From Berkiella sp963803015 (GTDB lineage Bacteria; Pseudomonadota; Gammaproteobacteria; Berkiellales; Berkiellaceae): a stretch of DNA of 64,000 nt. The notes beneath the pieces were generated by a model that saw only the letters and a list, made by a program, of their open reading frames with translations, had not been told where the DNA came from and did no database searches. The position numbers and the translations under genes are program-made. Positions 35,365-44,171 of this stretch are shown one piece after another. The first letter of the stretch is position 1; every line of letters begins with the position of its first letter. Where the stretch lies: contig CAWDKV010000004.1 of assembly GCA_963803015.1 (NCBI GenBank), positions 620,001 through 684,000 on the forward strand, read 5' to 3'.

Positions 35365-36159
35365 TTATTTTAACCCGCGTGACTTGGCGATTAATTCATA
35401 AGCCTTTTGGATACGTTGGGTCTTTTCAGTGGCTATTTTCACCATTTCTTTGGGTAAACCTTTTGCCACTAATTTGTCTGGATGGTTTTTACTCATTAAC
35501 TTGCGATAAGCTTTTTTGATTTGCTCATTAGTGACTTGTTTACTCACACCTAAAACCGTGTAAGCGGAAGCCAGCTCATCAATGACTGGCGCCTGGTAAG
35601 GCTGTTGATACTCTGGTTTGGCACGATATTGTTGCTCATGACCAGCCAGTTGCTTAATAATGTCTTTTGAAATATGTAATTTTTCACATAAGCGCTCTAA
35701 CAGTTGACGCTTAATAGGGTTAGCAAGCCCATCTACCAGTGCGGCTTGAATTTGGGTTTCAACAAAAAGTTGCACCAATTGCGGTTGGTGGCCACAATTT
35801 TTGATGAAATTATCTATGGTTGGATCCCACTTTATCAGTTGGGCCTTTCCTTGATTAAAATACTTAATCGCTGAGAGTTTTTGTTCTGGTGTCAGTTGTA
35901 AATGCGCCATGACACTTCTGGCGGCTTGAATTTCTTGTTCGCTCACGCGACCATCTGCTTTGGCAATGTATCCCATAATCAAAAAAGTGGTTTTAAAAAA
36001 GACCTTTTTCGACACTTCTACATCTGGCACAAAAAAACGGGCATTCATCTCCAGCCCTCTGTCAAAAGCGTGCCCTATTAGTACTCCTAATATAAAGCCA
36101 GGCGTTCCGGCAACTAATGCGCCAAAAATGCCACCAAAGACTTTGCCTAAAATATACAT
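35365..36159 (-). CDS. djlA: Membrane-anchored DnaJ-like co-chaperone
   Basis: DjlA is an inner-membrane type III J-protein. From the ATG at 36159 (264 aa) the product has a Gly-rich membrane segment (residues 3-30, I-L-G-K-V-F-G-G-I-F-G), a TerB-like helical middle (residues about 45-165), and a C-terminal J domain with H-P-D near residue 233. The longer frame to 36186 overlaps murU and lacks the family's start, so I prefer 36159. It forms a run with murU and amgK. Confidence 0.93.
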   Translation of the reverse strand: MYILGKVFGGIFGALVAGTPGFILGVLIGHAFDRGLEMNARFFVPDVEVSKKVFFKTTFLIMGYIAKADGRVSEQEIQAARSVMAHLQLTPEQKLSAIKYFNQGKAQLIKWDPTIDNFIKNCGHQPQLVQLFVETQIQAALVDGLANPIKRQLLERLCEKLHISKDIIKQLAGHEQQYRAKPEYQQPYQAPVIDELASAYTVLGVSKQVTNEQIKKAYRKLMSKNHPDKLVAKGLPKEMVKIATEKTQRIQKAYELIAKSRGLK

Positions 36160-36169
36160 TATTGATTTA

Positions 36170-36850
36170 TCATTGCAGATTAGCACTAGATAGTGTCAAC
36201 AAAGACTCTAACTGTTGCCAGCGATCATAGGATCCAATATCCATCCACGATCCTTCATAATATTGACCATAGAGTTTGCCTAGCAAGATGGCCTTATCTA
36301 ACAAAGGCGCTAACGGGAAATGAGAAGCTGTGCAATCTGCAAAGAGAGCTGGCGAAATCAGCGCAATACCACTGTAAGTATACGTTGTTCTAGATTGATC
36401 TCGAATCAATCTATTGTCGGAAGTGAGTGCAAAATCACCGCGTTGATGTTGTGGCGGGTTTTCTACCATGACAAGCTTCGCTAAGCCTTGTAACTGTGAT
36501 AATTGTGCAAAAGGATAGTCCGTCCAAATATCGCCATTGACAACAATGAAAGGCTCCGCTCCTAAAAGAGGTAACGCATTAAAAATACCACCGCCTACTT
36601 CTAAAGCTGGAGATTCTAAGGAATAAATTATCTCAACTCCCCATTTTTCTCCATTCCCTAAAGCTTTTTTAATTTGATCTGCCAAATAAGAGACATTAAT
36701 CACAATTTGATTAATGCCTGCCTTTTTGAGATTTTCAATGTGATACTCTATTAAAGGTTTGCCTCCCACTTGAATGAGAGGTTTTGGGCAATTATCTGTT
36801 AACGGTTGTAAACGTTTGCCTCTTCCTGCCGCCAAAATCATCGCTCGCAC
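36170..36850 (-). CDS. murU: N-acetylmuramate alpha-1-phosphate uridylyltransferase
   Basis: A 226-aa nucleotidyltransferase: M-I-L-A-A-G-R-G-K-R-L-Q-P-L-T-D-N-C-P-K-P-L at the start, V-N-G-D-I-W-T-D (metal motif) in the middle, and W-M-D-I-G-S near the end. With amgK it forms the MurNAc recycling shortcut known from Pseudomonas, making UDP-MurNAc without de novo synthesis. Placement beside amgK and lptD matches that genus. Confidence 0.9.
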   Translation of the reverse strand: MRAMILAAGRGKRLQPLTDNCPKPLIQVGGKPLIEYHIENLKKAGINQIVINVSYLADQIKKALGNGEKWGVEIIYSLESPALEVGGGIFNALPLLGAEPFIVVNGDIWTDYPFAQLSQLQGLAKLVMVENPPQHQRGDFALTSDNRLIRDQSRTTYTYSGIALISPALFADCTASHFPLAPLLDKAILLGKLYGQYYEGSWMDIGSYDRWQQLESLLTLSSANLQ

Positions 36851-36865
36851 GCTCTTCTCTCTCCT

Positions 36866-37885
36866 TTAAGCTACTTTTTCTTTCTTTTCTTCTTCACATA
36901 CTCTTTCGAACGTTGGCATCACTTCCTCCTCAAGCCACTGATGAAAACCTTGAAAGTTGTCATAGCTACTTGTCACTTGCAAAATGTAACGCATAATACG
37001 CGGCATATCTTGAATATATTGCGGTTTATTATCTCGCAACTTCAACCGTGAGAACACACCCAACACTTTTAAATGTCGTTGCAAGCCCACAAAATGAAAC
37101 CATTGTTGAAATTGTTCTAAGGACACATCCGCTAATTTTCCGTCTGTTTTAAGTTGCTGATAGAAGAGCGTTACCCAAGCCATTACTCTTTCTGGCGGCC
37201 AGCTAACATAACAGTCTTTTAATAAAGAAACGAGATCATAAGTAATTGGTCCAATCACTGCATCTTGAAAATCAATCAGCCCTAAACTTCCGTCTTCTCT
37301 GATCATAAGATTACGAGAATGATAATCGCGATGCACTATCACTTGATCTTGCTCTAAGCACACTGAAATCAATTGTGCAAAAAGAGGAGCAAGCAAAGGT
37401 TTTTTTATTTTATCAAGTGAGATCCCTAATAGTTTATTGAGAAACCAGTCTTCAAAATAGCTAAGCTCTAAGGCTAGGGCCTTCTCATTAAAAGAGGGTA
37501 AATTTTGGGGCGCCATTTTTTGTAGGGTCAGTAAAGCTTGCATCGCTTGAATATAATAGCCATCCACCGTCTCTGGTTGTAAACATTCACTTAATAAAGT
37601 ATTGCCAAAATCGGAAAGCAACACAAAGCCTTTATCAGGTGCCCAACCAAAAATTGTGGGCACGCCAATGCCTTGTTGTTGCCACGCCCGAGCAATCGTT
37701 ACAAATGGCGTGGTATTTTCCGTTTCAACAGGTGCCAACATAGCAATGTAAGTGGTATCTCCTGTAAAAACTCGGAAATAAGTTCTAAAGCTAGCATCTC
37801 CCTTTAAAGGTTGAAGTTCAAAGAGATCTGTTCCTAACTGCTCAGCAATCCATTGTTTGAGTTCTAATATTTGCTTTTCCATCAA
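36866..37885 (-). CDS. amgK: N-acetylmuramate/N-acetylglucosamine kinase
   Basis: The 339-aa protein is an aminoglycoside-phosphotransferase-fold sugar kinase with V-H-R-D-Y-H-S-R-N-L-M (catalytic loop) and L-I-D-F-Q-D-A (metal motif). AmgK phosphorylates MurNAc at C1 for MurU. The gene ends 15 bases before murU on the same strand and is divergent from lptD. Confidence 0.92.
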   Translation of the reverse strand: MMEKQILELKQWIAEQLGTDLFELQPLKGDASFRTYFRVFTGDTTYIAMLAPVETENTTPFVTIARAWQQQGIGVPTIFGWAPDKGFVLLSDFGNTLLSECLQPETVDGYYIQAMQALLTLQKMAPQNLPSFNEKALALELSYFEDWFLNKLLGISLDKIKKPLLAPLFAQLISVCLEQDQVIVHRDYHSRNLMIREDGSLGLIDFQDAVIGPITYDLVSLLKDCYVSWPPERVMAWVTLFYQQLKTDGKLADVSLEQFQQWFHFVGLQRHLKVLGVFSRLKLRDNKPQYIQDMPRIMRYILQVTSSYDNFQGFHQWLEEEVMPTFERVCEEEKKEKVA

Positions 37886-37930
37886 TTTACTTTCCTAATG
37901 ATCCTCATTTGAGAGTAGGACCGGATTGAG

Positions 37931-38027
37931 TTTAGTGCGAGCGACATAATATACTCTGTTGCTCGACGCTTGGCGTTGAGCCTTAATGTAAAGTGACTCG
38001 AGTATTTTAGGTTTACACCGCACTAAA
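37931..38027. repeat. Nested inverted repeats in the amgK-lptD gap
   Basis: TTTAGTGCG (37931-37939) and CGCACTAAA (38019-38027) form an outer inverted repeat. Inside it GCTCGACGC (37961-37969) and GCGTTGAGC (37973-37981) form a hairpin with one mismatch. The structure occupies most of the divergent promoter region, so it could be an RNA leader of lptD, a regulator site or a small mobile remnant. Confidence 0.4.
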
Positions 38028-38059
38028 TTATATTTTACCTAACACAGAATGACACTATT

Positions 38060-40624
38060 TTGACAATAAAGAAGTTAGTACATCTACTTTTGATCCTTGC
38101 CAGTTCAATTTCATCCCTCCCACCCCTTGAAGCAAAAACAAGGGTAAAAGAGGTTGAAGACACTTCTGATTGGATCCCCCTACCCGCTTCAGAAAGTCTG
38201 TGTGAAGGCTATTATGCACCTTACGAAGAAGATGTTCCGCTCACACCAAGTGAAACCTCTTGGGAACTCCCCATGGAGTTATCCGCGGATGAATCTGAAT
38301 TTACCTTTGAAGGAAGATCCAAATTTAGCGGGAATGTCTTACTCAAACAAGATAATCGGTCCTTGCATGCAAATGAAGTTTTTGTCGAGCGCGATCCGCT
38401 CACCCGGAACTGGGAGCGCCTCACTGCGCAAGGCAATCTTTATTATACAGCACCTAATATGCGTTTTATGGGAAAAAGAGCTTCTTATCAACATTCCAAG
38501 AGTTTGTTTGAACTAGAAGATGTTTCTTATCGCTTATATGCGAGACATGCTAGGGGCAAAGCTAAAGATGTCATTATCAATCATAAAGCAGCTATTGTTG
38601 ATTTGCACCAAACCTATTTTACGACTTGCGCCCCTACGCAAGATACTTGGACTCTCAATGCCACCGATATCAGGCTTTATCCTGAAAAAGGACGTGCTGT
38701 AGCTAAAAATGCTTATCTGACATTACATGATGTGCCAGTTTTTTATTTTCCCTATATTAACTATCCCATAGACAATAAACGTCACAGTGGTCTTTTATTT
38801 CCCAATTATGGCTCCACCAGTAATTCAGGGGTTGAATTTACCATCCCTTATTATTGGAATATGGCACCTAATTATGATGCCACCCTTGCTGTAAGGTGGT
38901 TGAGCGAACGCGGGATAGAAGGACAAAGTAAATTTCGCTATCTCACAGAAAATAGCCAAGGCGCGCTTGTCATGCATTTTCTACCCAATGATAGAAAATA
39001 CGCCGAATTTCAACAGCAAAATCTGCAATCCCCTCCTGGTGGCTTAAATTCACATGATCCACGTATCGTCGCTTTAGAAGGGAGTGACAGTCGTTTTGCC
39101 CTAAACTATCGCCACACCACCCAGTGGGATCGCTTGTGGCAATTTAATGTCATTTTTGATTATGTAAAAGATGATAACTACTTTGTCGATCTGGGAAATG
39201 ATATTAATACAGCCAGTACAATTCAATTACCGCAACAAGCAAACCTAACCTATTTTGGAAGCAATTGGACGCATTTTTTCAATGTGGAAGAATATCAAGT
39301 CTTGGAAGCATTGGCGAAGCCTATTAATGAAGAAATTTATAAGCGTCAACCACAATGGGCTTTTAGCGCCGTTTACCCGAATCAATTCAACTATTTTACC
39401 CTTGGTACCATAGGCGAAGCGGTTAATTTTGCGCATCAAACAAATATCATTACAGGATTACCTGTCACAACAGGTCAGCGCTATAACCTTCGCCCCAGCA
39501 TCAGCATGCCAATCTTAACACCTTGGTTTTTCTTTACACCACGTTATCAATTAGATTGGTTACAGTATGAATTAGTACGGAGCCCGATTGCGAGCGCAGA
39601 TAATCTTCCCCCGGCTCCTAGTCGCACGATCCCGCTATATGATGTCGATACGGGTCTTATCTTTGAAAGAAATTTCACCATGCGAAACATCAATTTTATA
39701 CAAACTTTTGAGCCCAGACTCTATTACCTTTATGTTCCCTATCGCGATCAACACCAATATCCACTCTTTGATACTGGGATAATTACTTTTAGTTATAGCC
39801 AATTATTCCGTGACAATCGTTTTAGTGGAAGAGATAGGATAAGCGATGCTAATCAACTGAGCGTCAGTTTAATGTCACGATTTATTCCCGCCGAAGGCGG
39901 ACAAGAATGGGTACGTGCTAGTGTCGGCCAAATTTTCTATTTTAATGATCGCCATGTTTCTTTGTGTGAAGATTTAGGTGAAGGAAATGCTTGCTACTTG
40001 TTTGAAAGCGAAAATGCGACTTCCCCTCACTCCAACCTAACAGCACAAGCTGAATTACATGCCAACAGTGCATGGTCTGGCGCTGTATTCTGGGAATGGG
40101 ATAGTCTCAGCGTTGAAACTGAACAAGCAGCCTTTAATTTACAATTTCATCCCAATCCAACTAAAATTATTAATCTAAATTATTATTGGTTACGCCACGA
40201 TTATGCCCAAACAAATGTTGATACAGGAACAATTGGCAGCTTACATGAAATGGATCTTTCTTTTCTTTGGCCTTTGACTTCGCATTGGCAAGCATTATCT
40301 GCTTGGCGCTATGACATTGCTACGCATCAAACAATAGAACTTTTAGGCGGATTAGAATATAACGGTTGCTGTGTTGCCTTACAATTTGTCGCCTCTCGGT
40401 ATAGGCAAACAGGTAATTACTTTTACCCAGAAGCCTTTGCAACAACCTTTTTTGCACAAGTCGTCTTAAAAGGCCTCAGCGGGATTGGTTTTAACAATCC
40501 TGATTCCAGACTCAAAAACGATATACCAGGCTATATCTCTCTTGAAAAGAGATTAAAGTGGATGACCACTCCGCGTAGAAAAAACTATGATCCAGCGGAA
40601 ATAGGCTCCTGTCACATGAATTAA
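38060..40624 (+). CDS. lptD: LPS-assembly outer-membrane protein
   Basis: LptD, with LptE, inserts LPS into the outer leaflet. The 854-aa product has a signal peptide (residues 1-25), an OstA/LptD N-terminal beta-jellyroll (residues about 75-230), and a large barrel. The disulphide Cys pattern of LptD is present: Cys48, a Cys in F-T-T-C-A-P, and the adjacent Cys-Cys pair in N-G-C-C-V near the C-terminus. The start is a TTG at 38060. In relatives surA follows directly; here it is 7.9 kb away. Confidence 0.95.
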   Translation: MTIKKLVHLLLILASSISSLPPLEAKTRVKEVEDTSDWIPLPASESLCEGYYAPYEEDVPLTPSETSWELPMELSADESEFTFEGRSKFSGNVLLKQDNRSLHANEVFVERDPLTRNWERLTAQGNLYYTAPNMRFMGKRASYQHSKSLFELEDVSYRLYARHARGKAKDVIINHKAAIVDLHQTYFTTCAPTQDTWTLNATDIRLYPEKGRAVAKNAYLTLHDVPVFYFPYINYPIDNKRHSGLLFPNYGSTSNSGVEFTIPYYWNMAPNYDATLAVRWLSERGIEGQSKFRYLTENSQGALVMHFLPNDRKYAEFQQQNLQSPPGGLNSHDPRIVALEGSDSRFALNYRHTTQWDRLWQFNVIFDYVKDDNYFVDLGNDINTASTIQLPQQANLTYFGSNWTHFFNVEEYQVLEALAKPINEEIYKRQPQWAFSAVYPNQFNYFTLGTIGEAVNFAHQTNIITGLPVTTGQRYNLRPSISMPILTPWFFFTPRYQLDWLQYELVRSPIASADNLPPAPSRTIPLYDVDTGLIFERNFTMRNINFIQTFEPRLYYLYVPYRDQHQYPLFDTGIITFSYSQLFRDNRFSGRDRISDANQLSVSLMSRFIPAEGGQEWVRASVGQIFYFNDRHVSLCEDLGEGNACYLFESENATSPHSNLTAQAELHANSAWSGAVFWEWDSLSVETEQAAFNLQFHPNPTKIINLNYYWLRHDYAQTNVDTGTIGSLHEMDLSFLWPLTSHWQALSAWRYDIATHQTIELLGGLEYNGCCVALQFVASRYRQTGNYFYPEAFATTFFAQVVLKGLSGIGFNNPDSRLKNDIPGYISLEKRLKWMTTPRRKNYDPAEIGSCHMN

Positions 40625-40644
40625 GGGTTTGTTGCACAAGCCCT
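40624..40644. terminator. Possible shared hairpin between convergent lptD and ABC gene
   Basis: AGGGTTTGT and ACAAGCCCT pair with one G-T wobble around a TGC loop, overlapping both stop codons. There is no T-run, so a termination role is uncertain. Confidence 0.35.
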
Positions 40645-42589
40645 AAGGTCCAACTGGGCAAGCCTCAGTTAATGGCACACTCACCTGCGCATCTTGTTCT
40701 TTATTTTGCAAGGTTGAGGGTTGTGTTTTCAACGATCCCGCATAGTAAAGCAATAAAGCATTGGTAGTCGCAATTTCTGGCGCAGCATAACTGAGGGCTC
40801 CCTCTTTAAACTCTATCAGATGATCATAATAGCTCATGGCTTCCAAGCGGTGTTCAATATAAATAATTTTACAATGCGGCAACTTTTTTCTTAAAAGAGG
40901 GATACACTTGGCATATTTTATGCCATCCAATCCAGAAAAAGGTTCATCCATAAATAAAACTTCCGGCTCATTTAAAAGAGCACGGATAAGGGCTACTATT
41001 TGCTGCTGGCCCCCACTTAACCTTTTTGACCAGTCTTTTTCCTCTTCCCATTCATTTTCACTGAGCGGATCTGGCTCATTAGGGTTTAAGAAGTACTGCC
41101 ATAATTCGAGCATTAACCTTTTTTTGTCGTTCTCTAAAGGGGTGTTCTCTTGATATAAAATAGCGTCATAAAGGGTTGCTTTAAGCGGGAAAACAGATTT
41201 TTGTGGCATATAATGCATTTTATTTTCATGTGGCATGACAACCGATCCATACCCATGAGGCCACGTTCCGGATAAAACTCGGAATAAAGTTGTTTTTCCT
41301 GATCCAGAAGCCCCTCGAAGCAGCGTTACTCCTGTTTTAAACTCTAGCTCCTGCTTTAATTCTAATATCGTTTTTCCTTCAGGATTTTGCACAACCAAAG
41401 GACCTATTGCTAGCTTTTCTTTATTCCGGGTAATAACAACCCCTTTTTTCTGATTGAGCTCCTCGCATGCAATAATGGTTTTTTTGATGCCATTTAGACC
41501 TTTCGCCGCAACATTCATCTGGATTAAAGCGCTTAAATTATCGCTCCCCCAGGTAAATAAACTGACCACTCTCGAGAAGTATTCTGTTACCAGATATAAA
41601 CTATCTAGTGTGATTGTCTTGGCCATAATATTAGGGATATTTAATAGAAAGCCCGCAATCATTCCTAATTTCATATTGAGTTCAACAAAAAATTGCAATC
41701 GGGCAGTTAATTCCTTTTCTTCATGAGCATATTTTTCAGCGTCCTGAGAAACTTTAGATAGTTTAATTTTTTCAATCTCAATTGCGCCAGACATCTGTAA
41801 TTGCACACCATATTGTTCAATATGGTTAATCCGAGCTTGCTTTTCTTCCTCATATTTTCTTTTCATTGAGGTCACATCAAGTAGTTTTGCACTCAACCTA
41901 TTCACAGCAAAACTATACAGCCCGGAATACAAAAGTGCCGAAATCATCATAAAGCCTGGAATAATCAAAACAGTTGACCCAACAGACAAGCTCAAAGGGA
42001 TTGAAAGTTGCCACAAACCTACTATTCCAACACAAAAGCTAAGGAAATAGTCCATAAAGCTATTTGTTAAATTAACAGCATGTTCATTCACTTCTTCGAT
42101 ATATTTGTACAACTTATCAGCAATAGTCGCCGTTTCGTGCTCAATATTTTCTGCTTCTTTTTCAACATTATTTTGTTTTTTGAAGACAAAAAGATAAAAG
42201 GTACGCGAATCAATCCAGCGATCTTTCCATTTTTCCATCGCTTTTTTGAGTAGATTGCTTAATTTGCCCGCAATCTGTGAATTGAGACGATTACAATATG
42301 ATGAAATGACTAAAGTAATAGCAATGTCAGTCAAAGGTCTTATCAGCATAGCGCCCGTTACTACTGGCATCCCAACAACCGTTGATAATCCACCTATGGC
42401 GATAAAAAAAAGAACTGAAAAAATGGCTTTAACAATATTGCCAAGACAAAGTAGCCCCAAAAGTAATAAGTGCCAAAAATTTTCTTGACGCCAGGTAAAA
42501 TAGGGCTTGAAAAGAGAATAAAAGTTCAAATAGGATTCAAAAAAGGCGCTGGCACTTTCCTTGGTGAGTTTAAACAGTCGCTGAAACAT
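40643..42589 (-). CDS. SbmA/BacA-like ABC transporter with fused ATPase
   Basis: The 648-aa protein has an N-terminal membrane domain with about six segments (residues 40-350) of the SbmA/BacA (ABC_membrane_2) type. A C-terminal ATPase follows with Walker A G-A-S-G-S-G-K-T-T, signature L-S-G-G-Q-Q-Q, Walker B L-F-M-D-E-P and H-loop I-E-H-R. Relatives move peptides, cobalamin or very-long-chain acyl groups. It opens the insert between lptD and surA. Its substrate is unknown. Confidence 0.82.
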   Translation of the reverse strand: MFQRLFKLTKESASAFFESYLNFYSLFKPYFTWRQENFWHLLLLGLLCLGNIVKAIFSVLFFIAIGGLSTVVGMPVVTGAMLIRPLTDIAITLVISSYCNRLNSQIAGKLSNLLKKAMEKWKDRWIDSRTFYLFVFKKQNNVEKEAENIEHETATIADKLYKYIEEVNEHAVNLTNSFMDYFLSFCVGIVGLWQLSIPLSLSVGSTVLIIPGFMMISALLYSGLYSFAVNRLSAKLLDVTSMKRKYEEEKQARINHIEQYGVQLQMSGAIEIEKIKLSKVSQDAEKYAHEEKELTARLQFFVELNMKLGMIAGFLLNIPNIMAKTITLDSLYLVTEYFSRVVSLFTWGSDNLSALIQMNVAAKGLNGIKKTIIACEELNQKKGVVITRNKEKLAIGPLVVQNPEGKTILELKQELEFKTGVTLLRGASGSGKTTLFRVLSGTWPHGYGSVVMPHENKMHYMPQKSVFPLKATLYDAILYQENTPLENDKKRLMLELWQYFLNPNEPDPLSENEWEEEKDWSKRLSGGQQQIVALIRALLNEPEVLFMDEPFSGLDGIKYAKCIPLLRKKLPHCKIIYIEHRLEAMSYYDHLIEFKEGALSYAAPEIATTNALLLYYAGSLKTQPSTLQNKEQDAQVSVPLTEACPVGP

Positions 42590-42690
42590 GGAGGTGGCCT
42601 CTTGAGATTTTTAGCAAGAGGCTAAGGGTATTCACCTTTTAGAAACCTGTCAATAAGAGAAACTGCACCAAAATTAATTTCTACTGATAT

Positions 42691-43956
42691 TTACAGAATA
42701 TTAAGCATCTTGACAGCTACATTTTGCGGCTCTGTCGACTTATTTTCGACACTCTCTTGTTGTACTTGATTAGTGAGGGTAAAAGTAGGGGTTGATGAAT
42801 AATCAAAGAATAAAGATTTGGTCGGTATAATAAACCACGTATGCGCTCTGGCTGTAAGCCCTAAAGTGACATGATGCTTTTTTACCTGGCAAAAGTTTTT
42901 CATTGAGCGCAGCACTCTTCGCAATAACTCCACCCAATATAACGCTTGAAAAAGCTCGTGATGATTCATTTCATCCAAAATGATTTGACGGCAAACGCTT
43001 TTTGCCGAGTCTACAGCAACTATTTTGCCAGCTAAGGAAATGCGCTCTCCCTCTTGCGACAATATAAATTTCACTAAATCTGCATCCCCGTTTAAAGCAG
43101 CATGTTCTAGTACTAAGCCTTTAATTTCAACATGAATATATTGAGCGTGATGCATCAACAGGATCTTCACACTTTCTGTGTAGCCTTTGGCGAGTGCATA
43201 TAAAATCGCAATGTCTTCGAAGTGCAGTTGTGGGCAAATCGCTTCACGCACGATTACAAACCGTGTTGTCACATGATGATAATAATGATGATGATGCGGC
43301 GAACCCAAACTAAAATAATCTCTGTAATAATTGTCAACAAAATAAGAATAATTTTCTAATTCACTGGCTGATAAGGGAACTTCTCTTACTCTCTCTTTAA
43401 AAAATTTGACCTTTTCTAATAATGGAGAGACCTGCGTCATGTCTTTCTCATCTAGGCTCCCAAAAGAATTCACGCGCGCAAAGGTTGCTTGAGATAACTT
43501 TTCTATAATTGAGGCTCGCCCCATTTTGGCAGCCAACACGAAGGCTCTGCCTTGCCCCATAGATTCTAGAAAAGCAAAGGCTTCACAGTGACCTGAAACA
43601 TAGGCTAGGGCATAACAGGCTTGCGCATTAGATTTTCCAGGTATGACACTGAGATCGCCTGAGAGGATTTTTAACCATTCTTTCCGGCTTAAATTCAATT
43701 CCTCCATTTCATTTTTCCGATGAAAAAATTCTTCTTTAAAAAGAACGAGAGGATTCGCTTGATAAGCTTCGCTTTTCTCTTCTTTTAAATAAGGAAAATA
43801 GCTTCTAATGTGAATTCTGGCAACACCTGATGCAATACCATGAAAACGCTGACTCACTGTCGCAAATTGATAAAGTGAGCGGAACGGTAAACCTTCTGCT
43901 ATTTCAAAAAGCTTGTCATCACTCAACATGGTATTCAAAAGAGAAAAATCTAGCAT
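42691..43956 (-). CDS. Hypothetical protein with F-box-like N-terminus and ankyrin-like repeats
   Basis: Residues about 10-50 read L-S-D-D-K-L-F-E-I-A-E-G-L-P-F-R-S-L-Y-Q and then F-A-T-V-S-Q-R-F-H-G-I-A-S, close to an F-box core, the eukaryotic Skp1-binding module used by some Legionella effectors. Residues about 245-310 contain one or two ankyrin-like helices pairs (I-L-Y-A-L-A-K-G-Y-T-E-S-V-K-I-L-L). A His/Tyr-rich run near residue 220 may bind metal. No signal peptide. The F-box call is motif-level and needs a profile search. Confidence 0.55.
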   Translation of the reverse strand: MLDFSLLNTMLSDDKLFEIAEGLPFRSLYQFATVSQRFHGIASGVARIHIRSYFPYLKEEKSEAYQANPLVLFKEEFFHRKNEMEELNLSRKEWLKILSGDLSVIPGKSNAQACYALAYVSGHCEAFAFLESMGQGRAFVLAAKMGRASIIEKLSQATFARVNSFGSLDEKDMTQVSPLLEKVKFFKERVREVPLSASELENYSYFVDNYYRDYFSLGSPHHHHYYHHVTTRFVIVREAICPQLHFEDIAILYALAKGYTESVKILLMHHAQYIHVEIKGLVLEHAALNGDADLVKFILSQEGERISLAGKIVAVDSAKSVCRQIILDEMNHHELFQALYWVELLRRVLRSMKNFCQVKKHHVTLGLTARAHTWFIIPTKSLFFDYSSTPTFTLTNQVQQESVENKSTEPQNVAVKMLNIL

Positions 43957-44103
43957 GAGGCAAAAAATTCTGCTGCAATAAGGGTAAACGGATTTTAACC
44001 AGGCAGATAACCAGAATCAACTTTATTTTGACAAGTACGGCATTGTTGAATGTATATACGCCCTTTAATGACTTACAGTCTGTTATTGTCTTTGCATTAA
44101 TCC

Positions 44104-44132
44104 ATAAAAAAACCCTCAGCTAGTGAGGGTTT
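44104..44132 (-). terminator. Terminator of the RTX-like repeat protein gene
   Basis: AAACCCTCA and TGAGGGTTT form a perfect nine-base stem (44110-44118 with 44124-44132) with a GCTAG loop. Read on the minus strand it is followed by a run of T, as expected 40 bases after the stop at 44172. Confidence 0.8.
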
Positions 44133-44171
44133 CTCTTCATAATTTTTGTTGTTATCTTTGGGTTGTAGCTC

